A stretch of 64,000 nt of DNA from Lingula anatina (taxonomy: Eukaryota > Brachiopoda > Lingulata > Lingulida > Lingulidae), in NCBI RefSeq assembly GCF_001039355.2, contig NW_019775583.1, positions 53,548 through 117,547 of the forward strand, read 5' to 3'. Numbering within the stretch: position 1 is the stretch's first letter; each line of letters opens with the position of its first letter. Both the position numbers and the translations under genes were made by a program. The notes under the pieces were generated by a model, which saw only the letters and a list, made by a program, of their open reading frames with translations, had not been told where the DNA came from and ran no database searches. Positions 13,563-23,223 of this stretch are shown piece by piece.

Positions 13563-15430
13563 TCTATATGTTACCACCTCAGGGATGAAACACGTAAAAA
13601 TACAAATTAATCAGTGCTCGGGCAACAGGCACACACTTGGCTGTCATATAATTTCAACCAGTCCATCGGACTGATCTTATTAAACGGTATACCGGGGTAC
13701 ATTTATTTAAAGGCAATAAGTCAAATTAAGGAAGGAAATAAGTGACTGAACATGCAACTGNGACGCAAGCGACGACAACAATGTGGCCGGAATGGTGGCG
13801 CTCTACAAGGTGGATCAGTGCAATTTTTTCTTTACTCCTCCTCTTGATAGCTCAGGGTCAGGTATGTTAAAGGCGTGTTTGGTATTATAGATTTAATATT
13901 TTACCAACTTCCGACTATAATTTCAATTCTAACACAGTCATTTTTTTAACAAAACTCGATATATGTCTTGAACACCTGTCTCGCTGAAAGTCGAAGTGTT
14001 TTGGCATATATCGCTTGGGTGACAGTGTATAATCTCGTAGGCCTTACTTATCTCTCATATCCGGCATATTTACATTGTGTTCCAGGCATCACTCATACGT
14101 ACTATATAGCTGCGGTTGAGAGAATGTGGGAGTTTGCGCCTTGGAAATTTGACCTGATTGTCGGAGGAAGTATTACAGACCCTTCCAAGTAAGTTGTTTG
14201 TCATAATAATGATGGTCATAGTACAAGTAATAGCAGTGATGGTAATGACAATTTAATTGTGGTAAGAATGATGATGACTTGATATCACTGTTGATGTGGA
14301 CGATAGTGGCAATACTTTTTATAATGGTAATAATGTTTTAACATAATTAAAATTACGTCAGTAATGATAATGGTAATTATGATCTTGAGAAAAATAATAT
14401 CAAAAATAATAGCGATATATTTTGTTCAGTCTTATCTTCATATGAACAGTGTCGGTTGATGATAAATAATATATTTAACCTTTTTCGAAAGAATATACGC
14501 CCGTTCTAAATTAAACTCGACAAGGCCGATTTTTTCTGTTGCTTTAACTGAAATTAAAAGGAGAAAAACTGAACTCTGAGTTGTTCATATATTTAGTATG
14601 ATGTACACGTTCGCTCGACCTGACTGGCCGTTCCTTGGTACCCGCTTTAAAAAAGCTCTCTACAGAGAGTTCACGGATGCCACCTTCACCGTGGAAAAGA
14701 TTCGAAGTCCCGAGGAAGAACACCTGGGTATCATGGGGCCTTTCATAAAAGCAGAGGTCACAGATACCATCAAGGTTCGTTTCTTCACAATTTTCTGTTG
14801 TTTCAATCTTTTGTACCTCATGAAATATATTTACTTTAAAAATACGAGGGACCTTGGAAACGCACTTTCACGGGAGTTTGTAATATTGTTCCTGTATTAA
14901 ATCAGTAACTATATATATGTACAGGTATTTTGCAAACGTTAAAGCAAAAGCAGAATGTTTTTAACATTTGATAAGTAATATGAGGTTTACATGCAATTCA
15001 TTAATTCTGTCTTCACTTCAGACATTGACGCTGAAAATACATACAAATGTTAGCCTAAGGATTTTCTTTTCTTCTTCCTGTTTTAGGTCGTATTTAAAAA
15101 CATGGCGTCGCGCCCGTACTCAATTCACCCCAACCTTGTGATGTATTCCAAGACAGATGAAGGCCACGCCTACAAAGATGGCGTCAATGAGGCAGCGGGG
15201 GTGCCACCTGGTGGAATAAAAACTTACACGTAAGCTTCATCACCCTGGTTTAACAAAAAGTAATGTCAATTCCCTGGCTTAATTGACTAGGATTTCCATA
15301 CGAGTGCCGCAACACTGTTCCTGATAGGTTAAGGCGCGTGCAATTGACTATGTAACGTTGGTAACTAAGTTCGTAATCAGGGAAGCTGACTTATGTTTTT
15401 TTTTTCTCTGAAACGGTGGCCTGGTCTTAA

Positions 15431-15465
<35 letters not shown>

Positions 15466-15647
15466 ACAAAGTACTAGTAATTGCCAATGTTCTTTTAGAT
15501 GGGAAGTACCGAAATCCTCTGGTCCTGGCAAAAACGACCCAAACTGCATCAGTTCTGCCTACCGTTCTGCCGTTAACTTGGAGAAAGACTTTGCTTCTGG
15601 TTTGGTTGGACCTATGGCTATTTGTAAGAAAGGTAATTGCTTAAATG

Positions 15648-15686
<39 letters not shown>

Positions 15687-16734
15687 TCTATATGTTACCA
15701 CCTCAGGGATGAAACACGTAAAAATACAAATTAATCAGTGCTCGGGCAACAGGCACACACTTGGCTGTCATATAATTTCAACCAGTCCATCGGACTGATC
15801 TTATTAAACGGTATACCGGGGTACATTTATTTAAAGGCAATAAGTCAAATTAAGGAAGGAAATAAGTGACTGAACATGCAACTGTGGAACTTCCGGATAA
15901 CACATTAACCGACCTTATTTGTGTGTCATAACAACAAGTAGAGAAGACAGTATCCAATGGCCGGTGGAATGCTATTTAATGGCGAGACTGTTGTGCTAAA
16001 TCAAATGAAGATTTTGTTTAATTTTATGTCTCTAAATAAATTAACATTGCTACAGGTACACTTTCTGGCAACAAGCGTCGCGATGTGGAGAAAGAAATCG
16101 CTACATTATGGACCATATTCGATGAGAATGATAGTTGGTATCTTGACGAAAATATCATGAGTCATCCACAGTATCCCGGTTATTTACCAGACAAGACTGA
16201 TGCAGAATTTCAAGAAAGCAACAGATTCCACGGTATGTAATTATATATTTGTTTTTTTCTTTCTGTGTTCCCCCTTAATTTGAATTTAATTAAAATCACT
16301 TCGTTTGTTAATTTGACTGAAATGCTTTCGAGAATTCTACAAATTCCATGGTAATATACAATCTGTTTATGGCATAAGTGCTACAAGAACCTGAAGGATT
16401 TTGGAACAATTTTCTATTTAGTCGTGTAGGATAATGTATTCCATGAAGGAATTTTTTATTTATGACTAGTTAGTTCCTGGGAGATGGTGTTGATTTTGTA
16501 GCACAGCTTTCTGATTCAACGTTGTCTTTACCTCATTGTAGTTATCAACGGACACATTACCGCCAAAGACTCAGGGTTTAACATGAAGGAATGCGACCTC
16601 GTGGCCTGGTATTTCATTAGCTTCGGGGGTCGCGCAGACATCCACACGGTGCACTTTCACGCGCAGTCGTACATCTGGAACACGGAGAGCGCGCACAGAG
16701 GGGATACCCTTGAGGTAATACTTCGTATTCGTCT

Positions 16735-16771
<37 letters not shown>

Positions 16772-17618
16772 CGTGCGACAAAGATGGTAGTCCGCCTATT
16801 CGATCTGTGGTCCGTTTGTTACTAGATATTTTAGATATTCGCCCTTTTAGGCTCACCCAGATGCTTCCAGATTTTAATCCTAGAATTAACCTTTCCACAG
16901 ATAATGGTGCATATGTACGGTTTACCCATTTCCATTGGTGGTGTGTGTATGCCTACTTTCAGTAGCACTTGAAAGTCATGGCTGCATGACCGGAAATAGC
17001 AGTGCACATATCTAGACCAGAATGCAACACGTATAACGTGGTGCATGCTCATCGTTATCTGTGGAAAAGTGCGTGTGCTTATGCTTTATATGGGATCTCA
17101 GACGATCTTTCACAGGACTACCATTCACGTCACACCGTTTAAATTTCCAGTAAACGTAAAGAGGCCAGGTTTGAATTTACTGTCTTTTGGTCATTATCTT
17201 AAGGTATAGGCCTTGGCTCAAATTTCCTTGAATAAAAGGTTCAGTACTTTTCTTTCTATCCTCATCTACAATATCACATAATGCATTGTACCAAGACGCG
17301 TCCATTTTCCAACTGAATTCATTTGGTACCGAGAAAAAATGTAATGCTCGGTTATTACTAAAATCAAACAGTGAGATTAGAAATTATTAAAATTATTATT
17401 ATTAGTAGTATTATTAATCATAATTAAGGTGCTCTCCCATTTTACAGGTATTCCCCGGTATATTTGAAGTTGCCACAATGTTGGCAGACGACCCGGGCTT
17501 ATGGTTGATGCACTGTCACGTGGACGACCACGTGGGCGCTGGCATGATTACTCAATTTTTTGTCGAGAAGTCAGCAGATCCTGTGCAATGCTCAAGGGTG
17601 CATAACGCGAATAAATAA
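492..17618 (+). CDS. Secreted six-domain multicopper oxidase (ceruloplasmin/hephaestin family)
   Basis: Exons: 492-955, 1388-1507, 1937-2047, 2472-2549, 2760-2792, 3629-3719, 4069-4193, 4764-4886, 5481-5699, 5918-6026, 6353-6553, 7064-7170, 7431-7611, 8357-8534, 9028-9139, 10055-10239, 10510-10645, 10990-11205, 11621-11737, 11962-12064, 12473-12650, 12963-13105, 13375-13508, 16056-16232, 16542-16714, 17448-17618. From ATG 505 they sum to 3972 nt (1323 residues) with every phase matching, if the block repeated after the N at 13761 is counted once. Three cupredoxin pairs follow a low-complexity N-terminal region. Trinuclear copper ligands are present: HPHG and YHGH in domain 1, HTVHFH and HCH in domain 6. 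The family oxidises Fe(II) or other substrates while reducing O2 to water; ferroxidase activity is inferred. There is no C-terminal membrane segment, so the product is ceruloplasmin-like and secreted. A reading frame opens upstream of ATG 505 through an acceptor at 490-491, so a first exon may lie outside the window. Confidence 0.93.
972..1100. mobile_element. Fragment of the GATCGATC-type MITE family
   Basis: This stretch in oxidase intron 1 shares ATTCCCAGA, GATCGATCTA and the GGGGATTCTC/AATTGCAAT words with the MITEs at 22466 and 9394. It lacks a matching right end and is a truncated or decayed copy. Confidence 0.5.
2832..2881. repeat. (AAT)n microsatellite
   Basis: Trinucleotide run in oxidase intron 5. 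A second run, (TTA)n at 2999-3030, lies about 120 bp further on. Confidence 0.9.
3629..7170 (+). CDS. Oxidase cupredoxin domains 1-2 (exons 6-12)
   Basis: Domain 1 opens with a [14 protein letters not shown] stretch typical of the family. It has HPHG (about residues 366-369) and WTYHGH (about 425-430), which supply type 2/3 copper ligands. Domain 2 has the family's [10 protein letters not shown] stretch, a DLH histidine and KCQTADHH, in which Cys and the His five residues later fit a type 1 copper site. The residue ten after that Cys is Glu, not Met, so the axial ligand differs. The intron at 6027-6352 begins with GC, not GT (AG|GCAAGT), and the reading frame requires this. Confidence 0.9.
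4269..4543. mobile_element. MITE with CAGTGGCGGAT-type termini
   Basis: The left end CAGGGGCGGATCCAGG pairs with the right end TAAATCCGCCACTG. The inside (GGTCCGGAACGACAGGC near the left end) is the reverse complement of part of the element at 63141-63386, which shows a dispersed family. It lies in oxidase intron 7. No clear target duplication is visible. Confidence 0.72.
4647..4704. repeat. (ATT)n microsatellite
   Basis: About 19 trinucleotide units in oxidase intron 7, downstream of the MITE. Confidence 0.9.
4898..5089. mobile_element. MITE with long imperfect inverted repeats (GCNGCATTCAGA ends)
   Basis: The left arm starts TTTAAAGCCGCATTCAGA and the reverse complement of the right arm starts TTTAAGCTGCATTCAGA. 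Similarity continues for about 55 bases on each side, including GAGGGTCAA and ATGG, leaving a short centre. It lies in oxidase intron 8. A related right end (GAATGCAGCC) appears near 18562. Confidence 0.65.
6160..6179. promoter_or_regulatory. Palindrome with two consensus CRE sites
   Basis: TGACGTCATATATGACGTCA is a perfect 20-bp palindrome made of two full cAMP-response elements four bases apart. It sits in the GC-AG intron of the oxidase gene. Binding by CREB/ATF proteins is known for TGACGTCA; use here is inference. Confidence 0.45.
7431..11737 (+). CDS. Oxidase cupredoxin domains 3-4 (exons 13-19)
   Basis: This pair repeats the domain 1-2 layout ([14 protein letters not shown], then a [12 protein letters not shown] stretch, then a [11 protein letters not shown] stretch). 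Its metal sites are degenerate: HPRG replaces HPHG, YHSA replaces YHSH, and the domain 4 region that should hold Cys-X4-His reads DASDDN, so both type 1 ligands are gone. Loss of trinuclear ligands in the middle pair is normal for the family, where the cluster forms between domains 1 and 6. Loss of the domain 4 type 1 site is a departure from human ceruloplasmin. Confidence 0.87.
7643..7873. mobile_element. TA-flanked MITE (ACACAATGGACAATAGAA termini)
   Basis: The left end TACACAATGGACAATAGAAG is mirrored by TTCTATTGTCCATTGTGTGTA at the right. TA at each boundary suggests a Tc1/mariner-type target. The inside matches the elements at 45392 and 47226 (GTGTCACCCCT, ATAAATGRCTGTGGAATGAT). It lies in oxidase intron 13. 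Confidence 0.75.
9394..9624. mobile_element. GATCGATC-family MITE
   Basis: The ends CTAAGACCCCATTCC and GGGAATGCACCCTAA are imperfect inverted repeats, each followed inward by TAGATCGAT-like words. The same family is at 38547 (opposite orientation), 48107 and 22466. It lies in oxidase intron 15. Confidence 0.7.
11501..11558. repeat. (TA)n microsatellite
   Basis: Dinucleotide run in the intron before oxidase exon 19. Confidence 0.9.
11638..13760. repeat. Left copy of an apparently identical 2123-bp block ending at N 13761
   Basis: It contains the end of oxidase exon 19 and all of exons 20-23. The same sequence follows the N at 13762-15884. The left copy runs straight into the N, the right copy starts in mid-exon without an acceptor, and unique sequence resumes at 15885. 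This is the pattern of two overlapping contig ends placed side by side. Confidence 0.93.
11962..17618 (+). CDS. Oxidase cupredoxin domains 5-6 (exons 20-26)
   Basis: Domain 5 (11962-13508) has HPN in place of HPH and no second HxH, as expected for a structural domain. Domain 6 has HTVHFH (exon 16542-16714) and [12 protein letters not shown] (exon 17448-17618; about residues 1289-1300). These supply type 2/3 ligands plus a complete type 1 site with Cys, His at +5 and Met at +10. The protein ends shortly after, at TAA 17616-17618, with no hydrophobic anchor. Domain 5 exons appear again at 14086-15632 because of the assembly duplication; they splice in frame to 16056 from either copy. Confidence 0.9.
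13146..13300. repeat. Dispersed SINE-like repeat, copy 1
   Basis: Shares GACTAGGAT, ACACTGTTCCTGATAGG and ATGTAACGTTG, in the same order and spacing, with an intronic stretch of the TSP1 gene at 26961-27140. Both end in a T-rich or pyrimidine-rich run. No transposon ends were found; a second copy of this one lies at 15270-15424 in the duplicated block. Confidence 0.55.
13762..15884 (+). other. Right copy of the 2123-bp block (redundant oxidase exons)
   Basis: Offset from the left copy is 2124 bases with no difference seen. Repeated exons are 14086-14188, 14597-14774, 15087-15229 and 15499-15632, plus the rest of exon 19 at 13762-13861. Annotating both copies would give a false protein with an extra cupredoxin domain. 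Confidence 0.93.
16736..16769. repeat. Poly(A) tract
   Basis: Long A run shortly after the donor of oxidase exon 25. Confidence 0.9.
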
Positions 17619-17859
17619 CAATAGGTCAATAGGCTTGGGTTCTGAGTTTAAGCCAGGGAAATTTGCGTAAGATTTTAGATTAAAATTTGATTGAATTTAG
17701 TTAAGATAATTCCATAGATATCAAATGAGAGTAATGGGTAGCTATGAAATATTTTAACAAGACTGTATAATACAACCGCTTGTGAGCAGAAATGAAGTGG
17801 CTGAAGAAATGATTTTTTGTAAATAATAATCATATTTTTTACTTACTAAAATGTCTATC

Positions 17860-17865
17860 AATAAA
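17860..17865 (+). terminator. Polyadenylation signal of the oxidase gene
   Basis: AATAAA 242 bases after the oxidase stop codon; another AATAAA follows near 17889. No other plus-strand candidate is closer. Confidence 0.6.
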
Positions 17866-20254
17866 ATGCTGATTTGGTTCACGGCCCTGAATAAAATAGG
17901 CAGAGGCCAGCATATCTCTTATAATTTAGGAATGAAACGATGGAATACTTGCATATGTCTTTGTATGTTTATTTAAAGATTTAAAGGTTTGGATAAGCAG
18001 TATTATATAAGACGTTGGAGGATAAACGAGAAATCTACTGAAAATATTGTAAAACATCAAGATGGCAAGAAATAGCAGTCTGTTATATAGGTATACCTGT
18101 AAACATATCTCTCCTCAGCCTTAGTGGCGTGTTTGTAAACAACGAAGCTTCGTCTTTTACAATCTTTGTTTTCATTTTAATTTCTAAATGATCGGTTTAG
18201 CAGATCAAGTACTCTCAGGTATACCAGGAATACCAGATGAAGCTGTCTTGGTGGATGCATTTTGCCCTCGGCGAAGTCTCATTTTGGTACATATGTTAGC
18301 CGATACAGGAAACCGATATCGAGACTTATATTGATACCGAAAATTAAATATCCAAGACTTAGCAAACTGATATTATAACTGAGATTATAACTTAGAACAG
18401 ATCCGTGAATCAAATATGACCGATCCACTTGAAAGCTTGCTGCATAGTCTCCTGAGAAACCCTGAATAGATGTCTCGCTGGGACAAGGAGGCGAGTTTTC
18501 GAGAGTGTCGGCCATATTTGATCTCAGATGTGTTAGTCAGCGGATCAACTTCTGTTGTGAATGCAGCCTAAGAAGTTCTTTACGACTCAAACAAATGGAT
18601 GGCAAATATGAACATGATGTGCAACAGTCAGAGATGGTCTCAGCGGAGGTTTAATTGGCTAGGAATTTCAAGAAGTATTGTTTTTCCATATTGTTTGTTT
18701 TGTAGGAATACCTCTATTGAATGCAAATAAATATTTATCGGTTAAAAAACAAAGAGAAGAAATATTTTCTTGGGGATACATGGATTAGAAATGTTCTTGG
18801 CAACTTATTTATTGGTCTCAGTTTATGATAGTGATTTCTTATCCGGTTTCATACATGTAGAACTAAGGTGAATCACCCTTCCTATCTGAATAATCTTAAA
18901 GTATTCACCTGTTGCTTGTTTGGGGTTAGCTTGATTTATTCTTCCACGCATATCCCACCCGTAGGATATGCGCATATCTCAATAAAACGGAGAGAACATA
19001 TGTTACATATTTGCATTGCATTTTTATTGAAATTGCCAAGAAGTTTCGAGATACATGACGTGTGTCTTTTAAGGTCACGAATAAACAAAACCCGCCGTTA
19101 TGTGACCTAGAATGTCGACTCAATTGAGCGAGTCCATTATTTCAGTTGTTAACGACATGTTGTGCTATAGAGCGTTAGACCTTTGTAGCAAAATCCAATA
19201 TACCTGGAAATTTTAACGCATTTCCTTTCGTTATAAAGGTATCAAAACCGTTGACAAATTATGAGTTATAAATTGGAGTTTTTAACATTTTTCCTAGTGT
19301 TGTGGCGTTTTCGAAACCGAGGCCTTAAAATTCACTTGAGAGTGGCTATGCCGGTTCTGGAATTTCGTATTTTGCCTTTGGGACCTGAAACCTGTATAAT
19401 TATGTTTTATTCAGCGTGGGTTGCTGAAACGTCAAAGCTGCCAACGATGATACCACGTGATCAAGAGTCCGCTTGGTTTTGAGATGGTACTTAAATCTAC
19501 TGGTCGGTAACAGCTCACTTATTCGCACTTTGTCGTGAGTCCGGTACTCATTGAGAAGGGTAGAGAGCGCAAATAAGACAGAAAAGACAGGCTCATCAAC
19601 ATATAGCCAGAAGTTTAGACCAAAAATAACTTTTTCGGTAAGTGTCCATTTTATAAAATTGGTACATGGTTTCACGGTTTTCTACAAATTGTGCTCAGTC
19701 GGAAGGTTTGCATGTAAATTATGGGTTATTTGAATTGTTAGCAAAGTTCAAGTTTTATCCATAAATATCATAATTCTATTCATCTAAGTGTATTGTCTTT
19801 TAGTTCATATATGGATTGGTTATGTGTAGTGTATACAATGCTTGGACCATTATCTTTTTGTATGCGTATGTGGATATTTCTAATAACACATGTGTAATAA
19901 ATCTCTATTAAGACGCATTTTGCAGAGTATACGGGATGCACAAGTTGTGTGGTATATGCCATATAATGATCGAACGTGCGATGCATACCTTCGAAATATT
20001 TCAAAAGTAACACTGATAGAGAAACAGTTATTTTGGAGTCCGTTGACACCCTAAACACAAAAAAGCAATATAATAACTAAAGAGTACTGCAAGCATCAAA
20101 ATCTGGTGTATGTCGGTCTACCCCGTTTTCCACTATGGCTATAGGCTTGTACAGGAAAAGTGTGATGATAATTATCGTGTGTAGTTATTCGTTTGTTTCT
20201 TCCACAAAGCTTCCGTCTGTATAGCTGGGCACTGATTTGATTTTTAAACCATTA

Positions 20255-20334
<80 letters not shown>

Positions 20335-22465
20335 ATTTCTAAACATTTTTTCATGATGTATACTTCTTATTGTAAATTTTTTTGTTTGTTGAAATTAGTT
20401 GAGGAAATTGTGAGCTAATGTCAGTAATGTTAACAAATGTAAAATTCATTTATGTGGTAGGAGTATACATGTATAGCCATGTATTTGCGTGTATGAAGTT
20501 CAAGTTAAATCTTTTTTTTTATTTCTTTTCGCAATTTTTTACTAACCACAGCACTTTTATTTTTTCTTCACATTTTATGTTATTAATATTTTACGACATA
20601 TAAACATAAAGACGAAGGCCTATAATAAGGCTTAAATTATATTTATTAGGGTTCTTGTATTTCAAAACTACATTATGTAAGTTCGTTTAAATTAAATGAT
20701 ATCACATGGTATAACTTTAGATAAATATGTCATGAAATTGTTGCCACTGTTGTAAAATTATTTACAAAAAAAAAAAAAAAAAAAAGAAAAAAAAATTAAA
20801 AAAGAAAACAACATTGGCGTTAAAAGTGCACTTTTGGTATTATTTTCAGACTCAAAAGTTTGAATAACAAACGCAGAGTTGTTGAAATCCATTAATTGGA
20901 ATACGTACTGCCTCCAACGTGTTTTACTCATTTTTAAGAGGTGTCAATCGATAAAAACTTTTATTGTTTCAACGTACTTTTATAATATTTGGATTCGGAA
21001 TACATTTACAATTTTATTGCTTTATATTCCCGGGAACAGCTAGGTTAACATATTTTAACGTTTTAATTTCTTAATTGAAATGGAATAATTTAACCTCAGA
21101 ATTTCTCCATCGCTGAAATACTAATGTTGTGTTTATCTATGTCGTCATCCTAGTATGCCTGTAGCTGCAAACTCCTCTTTTTGCCCAATTATACAATCCA
21201 CGTATTGCTGGGCAGTGATACGAAGACACGTTACTCGGGCGTTGTTAAGACGATCATTTTTTTTTTGTCTTAGTGCAACGGGCGTGAACAGGGAGAGTAA
21301 ACCTGGCGCACGGACGCCAGGCGTTGCGGTTTACGACAGTCGTATCCCAGCAAATTTACGCCCCGTTGATGCAACCGGGTCCAGGATCTTGGCTATCAAG
21401 GACACACGACAATGAAATGATTTAGAGATTATAGCAAATATCTGTTACAAAGGATCGTAATCTTTACTCTTGTCAATTACTACACAAATTTATCTGCAGC
21501 GATTACGGATTTATCCCCCCAACCGGTTGCCATCTACACCAAATTAGTTTTATAAGAACAGAGTAAATCTAAAATATTTTTATAAGCAGGTGTTTTCTGA
21601 GGGAATGTTTGATGCACTTGAAATCAATCTTCTCTAAATTACAGGGTCAGAATTTAATCCAATGGATATTGCTCCTATGCTTTTGTGAGTGAGATTTTGA
21701 GAAATCTTGTTACTTTCTGTTAGACAGAAAGGCATATAGAAGGCAAGCCAAAGCCCAATAAATATACAGCCTCCTTCCATCGAGCTAGTGATATCCCATT
21801 TGATTCATTGGGGAAATAAATTTATCAACTTTCACAAGTTTGAGGAGCACCTATCATACTGCCTTGTTACCTGATAATGCTCTGATTTAAAATTCCAATT
21901 TATGTGCATTCTGTGAAAAAAAAATACTGCGTCTTTTACCTCCCCAAGCTTAGAGTGACTGCAGGTTTTCTTCCGTTTTGGTGTTAGATTTGGTCAGGAG
22001 GATTTGGTGCTTCAATTCTAACATTTGCGTCGCTGGGTGTTGGCATTTTTCCTCTCCCGTGGGTGGCATCCAGATGTTGTTCTGTATACAGATTTGTTCT
22101 CTTTATTTTTACATATTTTAGCATGTGTCAATGCTGGTTGAAGACATTATACATTCTCACTGCGCAAATGCTGGTGTCAGATTGCAAATGGTATCAAGCC
22201 ATGCTTATTGATACGTATAGAATATTTAACCTCTTTGTTTTAAGGTGACAAGGTTACAGATGTCAAGGGCATACCGATAGCTAAAAACAGGGTATATGTT
22301 CCTTCATAATACTCTTTTTTTCTGGGTATATTTTATAAATTCAGATTGTTTTGAAGTTATGCATACTCTAATACGGATCTTATTATTGATAGGTTAATTG
22401 AAGTGATATCTTACTTTTCTAGTTTTGTTTTATTCTATTGACTTGATAAAACAATTGACTATATG
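17866..22465. other. Intergenic, no gene seen
   Basis: AT-rich sequence between the oxidase and the TSP1 gene. Open frames here are short, have no recognisable domain and no splice partners. It holds an (AT)n tract at 20262-20331, an A-rich stretch at 20764-20805 and a GAATGCAGCC repeat end near 18562. Confidence 0.7.
20262..20331. repeat. (AT)n microsatellite
   Basis: About 35 dinucleotide units in the intergenic region. Confidence 0.92.
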
Positions 22466-22712
22466 AGACCATTACCAGAGACTATCGTACCAACTGTGGA
22501 TCGAAATTTCTCCAAGGGGATTCTCAATTAATTGCAATTAACTTAAGCGGCTTAGGTGTTTGTCACACCTATACTGAAGTTAATAGGGGGTAATTAACTA
22601 TCGTTTAGCAGCTTAAGTAGGCGTCCCAGACATCCAGGCCACTTAAACCGGAAGCAATTTTGCAAGAAGTTGGACCGATCCTGTTAGATCGAACTAGGGT
22701 TGGGAACCTTTA
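22466..22712. mobile_element. GATCGATC-family MITE, diverged copy
   Basis: Shares TGTGGATCGA, the GGGGTAATTAACTATCG stretch and the opposed CCAGAGA and GGTTGGGAACC ends with the copies at 9394 and 48107. The outer boundaries are approximate. Confidence 0.55.
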
Positions 22713-23223
22713 AATATATACTTTGGAGGTGTTCAGCCCACTCCAGATCTGGTGCTTAAGTTCCACCCAGCAGTTAGGACTTTGTAATCTCTCGACCGGT
22801 TGAACTGAGCCGAGATTTAATGACTGTGTCCCTGCAGGGACGACGCGTGTGAGAGGCGTGTGAGAGGCGGAGACACCATAACAGGATTAAGCGGTCTTCC
22901 TTTCATGTAGGTCCTCCATTTTTCGGTTGTGGCCTAGCTAGCACTCGGCTCTTCTTATTCTGAATGGTCTCTAAGAGATTTCACCTATGACGGTACAAAT
23001 GAAAAATTTGGAACTAGATAATATTTTTACAGAGCCTGGTTTTCTCAAAGCTTGTGGATAGGGAATACGCATGCACAAGGAATACGCCTGAATGATATAA
23101 AATTATTTCTTTTAGACATCCAGGCATTTTTTCTTCGTTGATTTCTTAACACAATGCTTCAAATACAAATGTAAAATCATGGGTTACTGTCAATTTTGTG
23201 TTATAGGTTTGATTTTACCAACG

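Noticed and set aside
14086-15632. An eight-domain oxidase or extra cupredoxin pair
   Set aside because: The exons are an apparently identical copy starting at the N, without the acceptor for the first exon; the overlap explanation is simpler.
17448-17618. Hephaestin-type membrane anchor
   Set aside because: The frame ends soon after the domain 6 copper motif with no hydrophobic segment.
21155-21415. 86-residue intergenic frame
   Set aside because: No domain, no splice partners and no neighbouring coding exon.
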